Origin: DATEDA01 sp963789885
GTDB lineage: Bacteria > Pseudomonadota > Gammaproteobacteria > Burkholderiales > SG8-39
DNA: 22,138 nt
Assembly: GCA_963789885.1 (NCBI GenBank)
Contig: CAWBNB010000065.1
Location: forward strand, 1 to 22,138
Direction: 5' to 3'
The notes under the pieces were generated by a model. It had not been told where the DNA came from, ran no database searches, and was given only the letters and a program-made list of their open reading frames with translations. A program made the position numbers and the translations under genes. This document shows, in pieces, positions 8,566 to 16,516 of this stretch. The number at the start of each line of letters is the position of its first letter. Position 1 is the stretch's first letter.

Positions 8566-10380
8566 TCACCCCGCCGCGGCCGCTTTGGCCTTCTCCTCCA
8601 GCACGCCCCACCGCTCGAAGGCGCGCTCGAGCAGCCGCTCGATCTCCTCGGCACGCTGGCGATCCGCCTTGCTCTTCTCGTGACCTTGCTTGTGGTAGTC
8701 GGCGCTCGCCATTCGCGCCGTCAGGTCGTGCTGTTCGCGCTCGAGCGCCTCGATCTCGGACGGCAGCGATTCCAGCTCGCGCTGCTCCTTGAACGTGAGC
8801 TTCACTTTCTGCGGCTGGCGTGAGGGCTTGCGGTCGCCGCGTTCGGACGGCACCGGGGAAGCCGACATGGATGCGGCGGCCGGACGCTGCGCGAGCCAAT
8901 CGCTGTAGCCGCCGACGTACTCGCGCCACTTTCCGCCGCCTTCGGCCACCAGCGTCTGCGTCACCACGTTGTCGAGGAATGCGCGGTCATGGCTGACGAG
9001 GAGGAGCGTGCCGGCGTACTCCTGCAGCGTCGCCTCCAGCAGCTCGAGCGACTCGATGTCGAGATCGTTGGTGGGCTCGTCCAGCACGAGCAGGTTGGCC
9101 GGCTGCGCGAACAGCCGCGCGAGGAGGAGCCGGTTCCGCTCCCCGCCGGAGAGGCTCGCGACCCTCGCCTGCGCGCGGCGTGGCGGAAACAGGAACTCGG
9201 CGAGATAGCTCATCACGTGCTTCCGGCCGCCGCCGACGGCGATCCAGTCCGACCCCGGGCTGATCGTGTCGGCGACGGTCCGCTCGGGGTCGAGCTGCTC
9301 GCGCATCTGGTCGAAGTACGCGACCTGGAGGTTGGTGCCCAGGCGCACGGTGCCCGTGTCGGGTGCGAGCGTGCCGAGGATGAGCCGGATCATCGTGGTC
9401 TTGCCCGCGCCGTTCGGGCCGATGAGGCCGATGCGATCGCCGCGCATGATCCGCATCGACAGGTCGTGCACGATCACGAGCTCGCCGAATCGCTTGCCGA
9501 CGCCCTTCAGCTCGGCGACCAGCCGGCCGGAGCGCTCGCCCGCGTCGAGCGTGAGCTTGATGTTGCCCAGGCGCTCGCGGCGAGCGGTGCGCTCGGTGCG
9601 GAGCGCCTCCAGGCGCTTCACGCGGCCTTCGTTGCGCGTGCGGCGCGCCTCGACGCCCTTGCGGATCCAGACCTCCTCCTGCGCCCAGAACTTGTCGAAG
9701 CGGCGGTTGGCGAGCTCTTCGGCGGCGAGCTCGTCGCGCCGGCGCGACTCGAAGGCGGTGAAGTTGCCCGGATAGGAACGCAGCGCGCCGCGGTCGAGCT
9801 CGACGATGCGCGTCGCGACACGGTCGAGGAACGCGCGGTCGTGCGTGATGACAATCGACGCCGGCCCTTTCAGCAGCAGCTCCTCCAGGCGCGTGATGCC
9901 GTCGATGTCGAGATGGTTGGTCGGCTCGTCGAGCAGCAGCAGCTCGGGTTGCAGGGCGAGCGCAAGTGCGAGCGCGCCGCGCTTCCGCTCGCCGCCGGAG
10001 AGCGTCGACGGATCCATCGCGCCCTCGAGACCGAAGCGATGCAGGAACTCGATCAGGCGTGCTTCGGCGCGCCAGCGATCCCGTTCGTCATGGATCTGCT
10101 CGAGGTGGCCGCGTAGCGCGAGGCTCTCGCGCAGGGTCGAGGCGGGAGGAAGCTCGGGCTCCTGCTCGACGAGCGCGACCGACAGGCCGTCGCGCGTCTT
10201 GAGCTCGCCGTCGTCCAGCGCCGCCGCGCCTGCGAGCACGCGCAGCAGCGAGGACTTCCCGCTGCCGTTGCGGCCGATCAGCCCGATCCGATCGCCCTCG
10301 AGGACGGTGAGCGCCGCCCGGTCGAGGAGCGGGAGATCGCCGTACGCGAGCTGCGCGGCGGCGAGGGTGGCGAGCGTCAA
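8566..10380 (-). CDS. uup: ABC-F family ATPase, Uup type
   Basis: A 604-residue soluble protein with two ABC domains and no membrane segments. Domain 1 has Walker A GRNGSGKS (36-43), LSGGE (127-131) and DEPTNHLD (151-158). Domain 2 has Walker A GPNGAGKT (321-328), LSGGE (410-414) and DEPTNDLD (434-441). A charged linker (about 205-275) separates them. The C-terminal region (about 525-600) is rich in Glu, Arg and Lys and looks like the coiled coil typical of Uup. ABC-F proteins act on the ribosome or on DNA intermediates rather than in transport. I chose the TTG at 10380, giving LTLATLAAAQLAYGD, because the only upstream ATG (10464) runs through the FKBP coding end. That puts the start four bases after the FKBP stop, suggesting coupled translation. 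Confidence 0.9.
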   Translation of the reverse strand: MTLATLAAAQLAYGDLPLLDRAALTVLEGDRIGLIGRNGSGKSSLLRVLAGAAALDDGELKTRDGLSVALVEQEPELPPASTLRESLALRGHLEQIHDERDRWRAEARLIEFLHRFGLEGAMDPSTLSGGERKRGALALALALQPELLLLDEPTNHLDIDGITRLEELLLKGPASIVITHDRAFLDRVATRIVELDRGALRSYPGNFTAFESRRRDELAAEELANRRFDKFWAQEEVWIRKGVEARRTRNEGRVKRLEALRTERTARRERLGNIKLTLDAGERSGRLVAELKGVGKRFGELVIVHDLSMRIMRGDRIGLIGPNGAGKTTMIRLILGTLAPDTGTVRLGTNLQVAYFDQMREQLDPERTVADTISPGSDWIAVGGGRKHVMSYLAEFLFPPRRAQARVASLSGGERNRLLLARLFAQPANLLVLDEPTNDLDIESLELLEATLQEYAGTLLLVSHDRAFLDNVVTQTLVAEGGGKWREYVGGYSDWLAQRPAAASMSASPVPSERGDRKPSRQPQKVKLTFKEQRELESLPSEIEALEREQHDLTARMASADYHKQGHEKSKADRQRAEEIERLLERAFERWGVLEEKAKAAAAG

Positions 10381-10384
10381 AGCT

Positions 10385-10729
10385 TCAGGAAACTCCCAGC
10401 AGCTCGACCTCGAAGACGAGCGTCGCATTCGGCGGAATGACGCCGCCGGCGCCGCGGGCGCCATAGCCGAGGTCCGGCGGGATGGTCAGCTTGCGCTTGC
10501 CGCCGACCTGCATGCCCTGCACGCCCTGGTCCCAGCCGCGGATCACCTGTCCCGCGCCGAGGTTGAAGACGAACGGGTCGCCGCGATCCTTGCTCGAGTC
10601 GAACTTCTTGCCGCTGGTGAGCCAGCCGGTGTAGTGGACCGTCACTTTCTGGCCGGCGGCAGCCGTCTTGCCGGTGCCGACGGCGAGATCCTCGATGACG
10701 AGACCGGCGGGGGATTGTGGTGTCGACAT
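10385..10729 (-). CDS. FKBP-type peptidyl-prolyl cis-trans isomerase
   Basis: A compact 114-residue single-domain FKBP without signal peptide, so cytoplasmic. Active-site landmarks are Tyr33 in VHYTGWL, Asp44 in KKFDSS, Trp66 in GQVIRGWDQG and Tyr89 in LGYGARGAGG. IPPNATLVFEVELL closes the domain. It should catalyse proline isomerisation and may act as a chaperone. The ATG at 10729 is chosen because it follows AGGAG by six bases and gives a standard N-terminus; the frame continues upstream into the neighbouring gene but carries nothing FKBP-like there. The ribosome binding site lies inside a GC-rich hairpin, described separately. It follows the Mrr-like gene by 38 bases and precedes the ABC-F gene by four, so it looks like part of one operon. 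Confidence 0.93.
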   Translation of the reverse strand: MSTPQSPAGLVIEDLAVGTGKTAAAGQKVTVHYTGWLTSGKKFDSSKDRGDPFVFNLGAGQVIRGWDQGVQGMQVGGKRKLTIPPDLGYGARGAGGVIPPNATLVFEVELLGVS

Positions 10730-10731
10730 GT

Positions 10732-10753
10732 GCGGCTCCTGAAGGGGAGCCGC
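10732..10753 (-). promoter_or_regulatory. Hairpin covering the ribosome binding site of the FKBP gene
   Basis: Read on the minus strand, GCGGCTCC, a six-base loop CCTTCA and GGAGCCGC form a perfect 8-bp stem that ends two bases before the FKBP ATG. The GGAG of the Shine-Dalgarno sequence lies in the 3' arm, so the folded mRNA would hide it. This could throttle translation, make it depend on ribosomes arriving from the upstream gene, or respond to temperature. The pairing is visible in the sequence; the regulatory effect is inference. Confidence 0.5.
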
Positions 10754-10767
10754 GATTGTAGTCGCGA

Positions 10768-11358
10768 TCAGGTCGCGCGAACGGCACGCCCGGCGCGCGG
10801 GAGCAGCTTCGCGAGCTCCATGCCATCCACGAGCCGAATCTTCTTCTCGCCGGCGAACTTCCGCGCGCCATCGGTGATCTCGCCGGTAGCGACGTAGACG
10901 CAATCGTTCGCTTCGTGCGCGTCCTTGGCTGCGTACAGATCGCGAAGCGGCTCGACGCCGGTACGCGCGACCTTCCAGCGCTTGCACGCGACGAGCGACG
11001 TACGTCCTGCCTTGGTCATCTCGAAGTCCGCGGCGGCGCCGTCGAGTCGGTTCACTGCATAGCCGTCCTTGCGGAAGGCGTCTTCCATCGCGCTGGAGAA
11101 ATCACCCCACGACATCCCGCGGACCGCCTCGAGCGTGCTGGCGACTCGCTTGGCGCTCGGCGCACGGAGTTGCCGCCAAGCGGCGACGACGCCGATCGCG
11201 AGGAACGGCAACCCTGCGAAGATAGCGTAGGCGATCGGGATCGCGGGCAGAATCACCTTCGCCAGTGCGATGATCGCGGCGGCGATTGCGAAGCTGATCC
11301 ACCAAGGCGAGCGCAGCAGGACCGCGAACAGCGAATTGTCGGCAATCTGTAACTTCAC
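10768..11358 (-). CDS. Membrane-anchored Mrr-like (restriction endonuclease-fold) protein
   Basis: A 196-residue protein. Two hydrophobic segments (about 17-38 and 40-61) form a membrane hairpin. The C-terminal part resembles the Mrr_cat/DUF2034 restriction-endonuclease fold: a helix with WGDFSSAMEDAFRKDGY, then AAADFEM with Asp111, LVACKRWK with Lys126, and CVYVATGEITDGARKFA near the end. In the family the core is D...(Q/E)xK, usually QCKRW; here Ala124 replaces the glutamine or glutamate, so nuclease activity is doubtful. Starts with GTG at 11358, preceded by GGAG at a six-base distance. It lies 27 bases after icmF and 38 before the FKBP gene. Related membrane proteins occur alone in many genomes and their role is unknown. 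It may be a nucleic-acid-binding or quality-control factor rather than a restriction enzyme. Confidence 0.78.
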   Translation of the reverse strand: MKLQIADNSLFAVLLRSPWWISFAIAAAIIALAKVILPAIPIAYAIFAGLPFLAIGVVAAWRQLRAPSAKRVASTLEAVRGMSWGDFSSAMEDAFRKDGYAVNRLDGAAADFEMTKAGRTSLVACKRWKVARTGVEPLRDLYAAKDAHEANDCVYVATGEITDGARKFAGEKKIRLVDGMELAKLLPRAGRAVRAT

Positions 11359-11385
11359 GTTTTGCTCCGCGACCGTCCTTCCCGC

Positions 11386-14300
11386 TCACATCGACCGCCG
11401 GTACTGCCCCCCCACCTCGAACAGCGCGTGCGTGATCTGCCCGAGCGAGCAGACCCGCACCGCATCCATCAGCACCTCGAACACGTTTCCGTCCTCGATC
11501 ACCGCCTGCTGAAGCCGCTTCAGCATCGCCGGCGACTCGCCGGCATTGCGCGCCTGGAACTCGGCGAGGCGCTTGAGCTGCGAGCGCTTCTCTTCCTCCG
11601 TCGACCGGATCAGCTCGATCGTCACCGGCACCGGCTCGCCCGCATTTTCGTTCCGACGATTGCGGAAGGTGTTCACGCCGACGATCGGGTACGAGCCGTC
11701 GTGCTTCTGGTGCTCGTAGTACATCGACTCTTCCTGGATCTTGCCGCGCTGGTAGCCGAGCTCCATCGCGCCGAGCACGCCGCCGCGCTCGCTGATCGCC
11801 TCGAACTCCTTCAGCACCGCCTCTTCCACCAGATCCGTCAGCTCCTCGATCACGAACGAGCCCTGGTTCGGGTTCTCGTTCTTGGCGACGCCCCATTCCC
11901 GGTTGATGATGAGCTGGATCGCCATCGCGCGGCGCACGCTCTCCTCGGTCGGCGTGGTGATCGCCTCGTCGTAGGCGTTGGTGTGCAGCGAGTTGGTGTT
12001 GTCGTAGGTCGAGATCAGCGCCTGAAGCGTCGTGCGGATGTCGTTGAACGCGATCTCCTGCGCGTGCAAGCTGCGGCCGCTGGTCTGCGAATGGAACTTG
12101 AGCTTCTGGCCCCGCTCGCTCGCCCCGTAGCGCTCCCGCATCGCCACCGCCCAGATCCGCCGCGCCACGCGGCCGATCACCGAGTACTCCGGGTCCATCC
12201 CGTAGCTGAAGAAGAAGGAGAGGTTCGGCGCGAAGTCGTCGATGTGCATCCCGCGCGCGAGGTAGGTCTCGACGAACGTGAAGCCGTTCGACAGCGTGAA
12301 CGCAAGCTGCGAGATCGGGTTCGCCCCGGCCTCGGCGATGTGGTAGCCCGAGATCGACACCGAGTAGAAGTTCTTCACGCCGTGGTGGACGAAGTACTCC
12401 TGGATGTCGCCCATCACCTTGAGGCTGAACTCGGTCGAGAAGATGCAGGTGTTCTGCCCCTGGTCCTCCTTCAGGATGTCCGCCTGGACCGTGCCGCGGA
12501 CGGTCTCGAGCGTCCATTCGCGGATCTTCTGCGCCTCGTCCTCGGTCGGCTCGCGGCCGTTGTCCTCGCGGAACTTGTCGAGCTGCTGGTCGATCGCGGT
12601 GTTCATGAACATCGCGAGAATCGTCGGCGCCGGGCCGTTGATCGTCATCGACACCGAGGTCGCGGGATCGCACAGGTCGAACCCGCCGTACAGGACCTTC
12701 ATGTCGTCGAGCGTCGCGATCGAGACACCCGAGTTGCCGACCTTGCCGTAGATGTCCGGCCGCTCGTGCGGGTCGAAGCCGTACAGCGTCACCGAGTCGA
12801 ACGCCGTCGACAGCCGCTTCGCCGGCATGTCCTTCGACACGAGGTGGAACCGGCGGTTGGTGCGGAACGGGTCGCCTTCCCCGGCGAACATCCGCGTCGG
12901 GTCCTCGTTCTCGCGCTTGAAGGCGAACACGCCGGCCGCGAACGGGAACGAGCCGGGAACGTTCTCGAGCATGAGCCACTTCAGGAGCTCGCCCTGGTCC
13001 TCGTAGCGCGGCAGGTAGACCTTGCGGATCGTCGTGCCGGATAGCGTCTTGTGCGTGAGCTTCGTGCGGACCTCGCGGTCGCGGATCTTCACCACGTACT
13101 CGTCGCCCGAATACGCCTTGCGCATCGCCGGCCACATCTCGAGAAGCTTCTTCGAGCGGGCGTCCAGGCCGGCGTCGCGGGCGGCGATCAGCGGATCGAT
13201 CGCGGCAGCGGCCGGAGCCGCGCCGAGCATCGCCTTCGTCGCAGCGAGTTGCTGCCGCTCGCGGGCGATGCGCGATTGCTCGGAAGCGTGCCGTTTGTAG
13301 CCGCGCACCGCATCGGCGATCTCGGCCAGGTAGCGGGCGCGCGCGGGCGGCACGATCGCGCTCTTGCTCGTCGAGGCCTTGGTCGTAATCGCCGGCAGCT
13401 GTCCGGGCGCCGGCCTGAAGCCGTGCGCGGCAAGCTTCGGCGCGATCGCCTGGTAGAGCGCAGTAACGCCGTCGTCGTTGAACCGGCTCGCCTGCGTGCC
13501 GAAGACCGGCATCTCCTCGGTCGGCTTCGAGAACAGCTGGCGATTGCGCTGGTACTGCTTCCGCACGTCGCGCAGCGCGTCCTCGGCGCCCTTGCGGTCG
13601 AACTTGTTGATCGCGACGAAGTCGGCGAAATCCAGCATGTCGATCTTCTCGAGCTGGCTCGCCGCGCCGTACTCGGGGGTCATCACGTACAGGGACACGT
13701 CGACGTGCGGCACCACCGCGGCATCGCCCTGGCCGATGCCCGCAGTCTCGACGACGACGAGGTCGAAGCCGGCGACCTTGCACGCCGCGATCGCGTCCCC
13801 GAGCGCGGCCGAGAGCTCGCTCCCGCCGCTTCTTCCATCGTTGCGCGTCGCGAGCGAGCGCATGAACACCTTCGGGGTGTTGATCGCGTTCATGCGGATG
13901 CGGTCGCCGAGCAGCGCGCCGCCGGTCTTCCGCCGCGACGGGTCGACGGCGAGCACCGCGATGTTCAGCCGGTCGCCCTGATCGAGCCGGAAGCGGCGCA
14001 CCAGCTCGTCGGTGAGCGAGGATTTCCCGGCGCCGCCCGTGCCGGTGATGCCGAGCGTAGGGACCGAGCGCTCGTCGGCTTCCTTCAGCACTTGGTCGCG
14101 GAGCTTCCCGGCCGTGCCGCTCTCGAGCGCGGTGATCAGCCGCGCGAGCGCCCGGCGATCACCGCCTTTGACGGCTTTCAGATCCTTGGGTGCGTAGGAC
14201 GAGAGATCCTCGTCGCACCGCTTGATCATGTCGTTGATCATGCCCTGGAGGCCCATCTTCTGGCCGTCCTCGGGCGAATAGATCCGCGCGACGCCGTAGT

Positions 14301-14661
14301 CGTGCAGCTCCTTGATCTCCGCCGGCACGATCACGCCGCCGCCGCCGCCGAACACCTTGACGTTCTCGCCGCCGCGCTCGCGCAACAGGTCGAGCATGTA
14401 CTTGAAGTACTCGACGTGGCCGCCTTGGTAGGAGCTGACCGCGATGCCCTGCGCGTCTTCCTGAAGCGCCGCCGTCACCACCTCTTCGACCGAGCGGTTG
14501 TGCCCCAGGTGGATCACCTCGCAGCCGGAGGCCTGCAGGATCCGCCGCATGATGTTGATCGACGCGTCGTGGCCGTCGAAGAGCGACGCCGCGGTCACGA
14601 AGCGGATCTTGTGCTGCGCCTTGTAGGCGGTGAGCTCGCGGCTGACGCTGAGGTCGGTCAT
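11386..14661 (-). CDS. icmF: Fused isobutyryl-CoA mutase with G-protein chaperone domain (IcmF)
   Basis: A 1091-residue protein, the normal IcmF length. The B12-binding domain (about 15-150) has DGHDAS (29-34) with the cobalt-ligand His31, and GGGGG at 105-109. A MeaB-like GTPase domain (about 200-420) has Walker A GTGGAGKS (206-213), ETAGIGQ (305-311) and NKFD (352-355). The mutase barrel (about 560-1091) has YGKVGNSGVSIATLDDM and TINGPAPTILAMFMNT. Where methylmalonyl-CoA mutase has the carboxylate-binding arginine, this protein has Gln736 in GQNTCIF, and the matching tyrosine site is phenylalanine (GVFAF, 577-581). Both support isobutyryl/n-butyryl-CoA interconversion; isovaleryl/pivalyl-CoA activity is known for the family. 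The GTPase domain guards cofactor loading. ATG 14661 is chosen because MTDLSVSRELTAYK is the usual start. It heads a minus-strand run and diverges from a binding-protein gene. Confidence 0.96.
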   Translation of the reverse strand: MTDLSVSRELTAYKAQHKIRFVTAASLFDGHDASINIMRRILQASGCEVIHLGHNRSVEEVVTAALQEDAQGIAVSSYQGGHVEYFKYMLDLLRERGGENVKVFGGGGGVIVPAEIKELHDYGVARIYSPEDGQKMGLQGMINDMIKRCDEDLSSYAPKDLKAVKGGDRRALARLITALESGTAGKLRDQVLKEADERSVPTLGITGTGGAGKSSLTDELVRRFRLDQGDRLNIAVLAVDPSRRKTGGALLGDRIRMNAINTPKVFMRSLATRNDGRSGGSELSAALGDAIAACKVAGFDLVVVETAGIGQGDAAVVPHVDVSLYVMTPEYGAASQLEKIDMLDFADFVAINKFDRKGAEDALRDVRKQYQRNRQLFSKPTEEMPVFGTQASRFNDDGVTALYQAIAPKLAAHGFRPAPGQLPAITTKASTSKSAIVPPARARYLAEIADAVRGYKRHASEQSRIARERQQLAATKAMLGAAPAAAAIDPLIAARDAGLDARSKKLLEMWPAMRKAYSGDEYVVKIRDREVRTKLTHKTLSGTTIRKVYLPRYEDQGELLKWLMLENVPGSFPFAAGVFAFKRENEDPTRMFAGEGDPFRTNRRFHLVSKDMPAKRLSTAFDSVTLYGFDPHERPDIYGKVGNSGVSIATLDDMKVLYGGFDLCDPATSVSMTINGPAPTILAMFMNTAIDQQLDKFREDNGREPTEDEAQKIREWTLETVRGTVQADILKEDQGQNTCIFSTEFSLKVMGDIQEYFVHHGVKNFYSVSISGYHIAEAGANPISQLAFTLSNGFTFVETYLARGMHIDDFAPNLSFFFSYGMDPEYSVIGRVARRIWAVAMRERYGASERGQKLKFHSQTSGRSLHAQEIAFNDIRTTLQALISTYDNTNSLHTNAYDEAITTPTEESVRRAMAIQLIINREWGVAKNENPNQGSFVIEELTDLVEEAVLKEFEAISERGGVLGAMELGYQRGKIQEESMYYEHQKHDGSYPIVGVNTFRNRRNENAGEPVPVTIELIRSTEEEKRSQLKRLAEFQARNAGESPAMLKRLQQAVIEDGNVFEVLMDAVRVCSLGQITHALFEVGGQYRRSM

Positions 14662-14724
14662 CCTGGTTATTCCAGCCGGATTGCAGCCGGCGAGAAGAAT
14701 GCCACGAAACCGGCCTCGCGGGAC

Positions 14725-14746
14725 GCCGGCCCGGCGCGGGGCCGGC
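14725..14746. repeat. 8-bp inverted repeat in the icmF/binding-protein divergent region
   Basis: GCCGGCCC (14725-14732) and GGGCCGGC (14739-14746) are perfect inverted copies around a six-base loop, 64 bases upstream of icmF and 131 upstream of the divergent binding-protein gene. It could be an operator or a leader hairpin of icmF. In DNA this GC-rich such repeats also arise by chance. Confidence 0.35.
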
Positions 14747-14877
14747 TCCCCCGACCTGCGGGCCCCATCCCGCGCTGCGGATCGGTGCGCATTCCTTCCG
14801 CCGGGAGCACGCCTCGCGCGACCGGGTGCTCCGTTTCCACGCGAAAATTCGGTCTCGTTCCGCCCGAGGGAGTCGCA

Positions 14878-16035
14878 ATGCCCGCGCTTCGCTTTGTCGC
14901 CAGATTCGCGTTTCTCGCCGTCGCCCTGGTCGTCTCGCCGCCATCGGCGGCGCAGGAGAACGAGATCGTGCTCGGTCATATCTCGTCGCTCTCCAATCCC
15001 GCGTCCACCGACAACGCGAAGAACCTGAGCTACGGCTACCGTCTCTATTTCGATCGCGTCAACGCCGCGGGCGGCGTGCATGGGCGCAAGATCAGGCTGG
15101 TCCACAAGGACGACAATCTGACCGCCGCAAAGATGGTCGAGCTCACCAACGAGCTGATCGCCGATCCGTCGGTCCTCGCTCTGGTCGGCTTCCTCAACAC
15201 GGCGGGTCTTTCCGAGATCGCGAAGCAGGAGCTGCTCGCGAAGGGCGGTATCGCCTTGATCTCGCCGTCGCAGGGCAACAAGAACATCGTGGGCGCCGAG
15301 AACGTATTCCCGTTCCGCTCCGGCTATAACGACGAGATCCAGGGCCTGGTCGCAGAATCGAAAGGCACCGAGAAGCGCCGGATCGCGATCGTGTACATGA
15401 ACACGGCGTTCGGCCCGCCGTCGGCGAAATTCGCCGAGGAGGCGCTAACCAAGGCCGGCCTGCCCTTGGCGGTCAACGTAGGGTACGAGGTGGCACCCGA
15501 CAAGGTGGAGCGGAGCCTGCGGCAGACGATCGACGCCGTGACGAAGAGCCAGGCCGACGCCGTCATCCTACTCGGCGCGGGTCGCGGCGCATTCGACTTC
15601 ATCAAGGGATTGCGGGCGTCGTCGGCCAATTTCGTCCAGATCTACGGCCTGTCGGTGCTGCAGGCGAACGACGTCGTGAAGTTCTCGGGGCTGGACGCGG
15701 CGAAGGGGGTGGTGCTCGCGCAGGCCGTGCCCTACCCGTACTCCGGCACGCTCCCGATCACGCGCGAGTATCTGAAACTGATGAAGCAGTACGCCCCCGA
15801 GGACCAGGCGATCAACTTCATGGGATTCGAGGGGTTCATCGGCGCGAAGATCGCGGTCGAGGCGCTCCGTCGTGCCGGTCCGAATCCGACGCGTAAGCGC
15901 GTGATCGACGCCCTCAAGTCGATGGGCGAGCTCGACCTCGGCGGCATCTCCGTGAACTACGGCCCGAAGGAGCGGCTCGGCTGGCGGGGCGTCGACCTCA
16001 CGATCATCGGCTCCGGCGGTAAGCTGCTGCACTGA
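14878..16035 (+). CDS. ABC transporter substrate-binding protein, branched-chain amino acid (LivJ/Peripla_BP_6) type
   Basis: A 385-residue secreted protein. Residues 1-26 form a signal peptide ending SAAQ. The mature protein starts ENEIVLGHISSLSNP and shows the type I periplasmic-binding pattern: FDRVNAAGGVHGRKIRLVHKDD, LTNELIADPSVLALVGFLNT, IALISPSQGN and IAIVYMNTAFG. C-terminal INFMGFEGFIGAKIAVEALRRAG is typical of LivJ-like receptors for hydrophobic amino acids, amides or aromatic acids. No permease or ATPase genes follow, so it is an orphan. The ATG at 14878 gives the signal peptide and follows GAGGGAG; the open frame extends far upstream but only as an antisense shadow of icmF. Divergence from icmF hints at a short branched acid or amino acid as ligand, but this is unproven. 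Confidence 0.93.
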   Translation: MPALRFVARFAFLAVALVVSPPSAAQENEIVLGHISSLSNPASTDNAKNLSYGYRLYFDRVNAAGGVHGRKIRLVHKDDNLTAAKMVELTNELIADPSVLALVGFLNTAGLSEIAKQELLAKGGIALISPSQGNKNIVGAENVFPFRSGYNDEIQGLVAESKGTEKRRIAIVYMNTAFGPPSAKFAEEALTKAGLPLAVNVGYEVAPDKVERSLRQTIDAVTKSQADAVILLGAGRGAFDFIKGLRASSANFVQIYGLSVLQANDVVKFSGLDAAKGVVLAQAVPYPYSGTLPITREYLKLMKQYAPEDQAINFMGFEGFIGAKIAVEALRRAGPNPTRKRVIDALKSMGELDLGGISVNYGPKERLGWRGVDLTIIGSGGKLLH

Positions 16036-16036
16036 C

Positions 16037-16062
16037 GTCGCCGCGCCTCGACCGGCGGCGAC
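16037..16062 (+). terminator. Candidate hairpin terminator of the binding-protein gene
   Basis: GTCGCCGC (16037-16044) and GCGGCGAC (16055-16062) pair around a ten-base loop, starting one base after the stop codon of the binding-protein gene. A short TCTCTCCCC pyrimidine run follows instead of a true T tract. The position is right; the tail is poor. Confidence 0.4.
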
Positions 16063-16132
16063 TCTCTCCCCCTGGCAAACACCGCGCTGGAGCGAGTTCC
16101 TCGCCTCGCTTTCGCGGTGAGTCCGGTGGTTC

Positions 16133-16158
16133 GCGCGCCTCGCCGGGGCGAGGTGCGC
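16133..16158 (-). terminator. Candidate hairpin terminator of the small membrane protein gene
   Basis: On the minus strand GCGC, one mismatch, CCTCGCC, a very short centre and GGCGAGG, mismatch, GCGC form an 11-bp imperfect hairpin directly abutting the inferred TAG (16159-16161) of the small membrane protein. There is no T tract. Its placement at the repaired stop supports that stop. Confidence 0.4.
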
Positions 16159-16438
16159 CTAGCGGCCGATCAGACGCGCGAAGCGTTCGCGCAGGCGTGC
16201 GACCTGCTCGCCGATCGGACGCACGCAGGGCGACCAAGCCGCCGGTCGCGATCGCGGCCAGCGCCGCGAAGACGATCAGCATGATGCCGGTCAGCACCGC
16301 CAGCACGGCGGGGACCAGGATCCAGGGGGAAACGCGGAGCCGGCGCCGCTCCGGCGTCGTCTCCGCCCACTCGCCCTCGCGCAGCTCGAACGTGCGGGGT
16401 GCGCGGCCGGTGGTGTCGGAACGGGAAAGGGTGTCCAT
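16159..16438 (-). CDS. Small single-helix membrane protein, one-base frameshift near the end
   Basis: The ATG at 16436-16438 opens MDTLSRSDTTGRAPRTFELR. A polar N-terminus of about 36 residues is followed by one long hydrophobic helix (about 37-71, WILVPAVLAVLTGIMLIVFA). As written the frame then runs on through low-quality Arg/Pro-rich sequence to 16004, overlapping the binding-protein gene end. Dropping one of the two G bases at 16217-16218 gives instead an amphipathic tail IGEQVARLRERFARLIGR and a stop at 16159-16161, about 92 residues in all, directly before a hairpin. That is the more natural gene. No function is recognised. It lies 78 bases after the double-thioredoxin gene on the same strand. 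Gene reality is likely; the C-terminus is inferred. Confidence 0.6.
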
Positions 16439-16516
16439 GGGCGCTCGTCAACTGGGGTCAGAGTATCGGATTGCAAGCCCCGCCGTTGGTTCCCGCCGGC
16501 CGGCTGTAACAATCCG

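Noticed and set aside
8510..8579. 10-bp inverted repeat CCGCGGCGGG / CCCGCCGCGG between convergent rid and ABC-F genes
   Set aside because: The arms are 50 bases apart and one lies inside the ABC-F coding end; chance pairing is likely in such GC-rich DNA.
8989..10116. Long plus-strand frame opposite the ABC-F gene
   Set aside because: Low-complexity Glu/Arg/Ala composition typical of antisense reading of a GC-rich gene; both ABC domains lie on the minus strand.
13051..14877. Upstream extension of the binding-protein frame, opposite icmF
   Set aside because: The extension mirrors IcmF codons and lacks any motif; the signal peptide at 14878 marks the true start.
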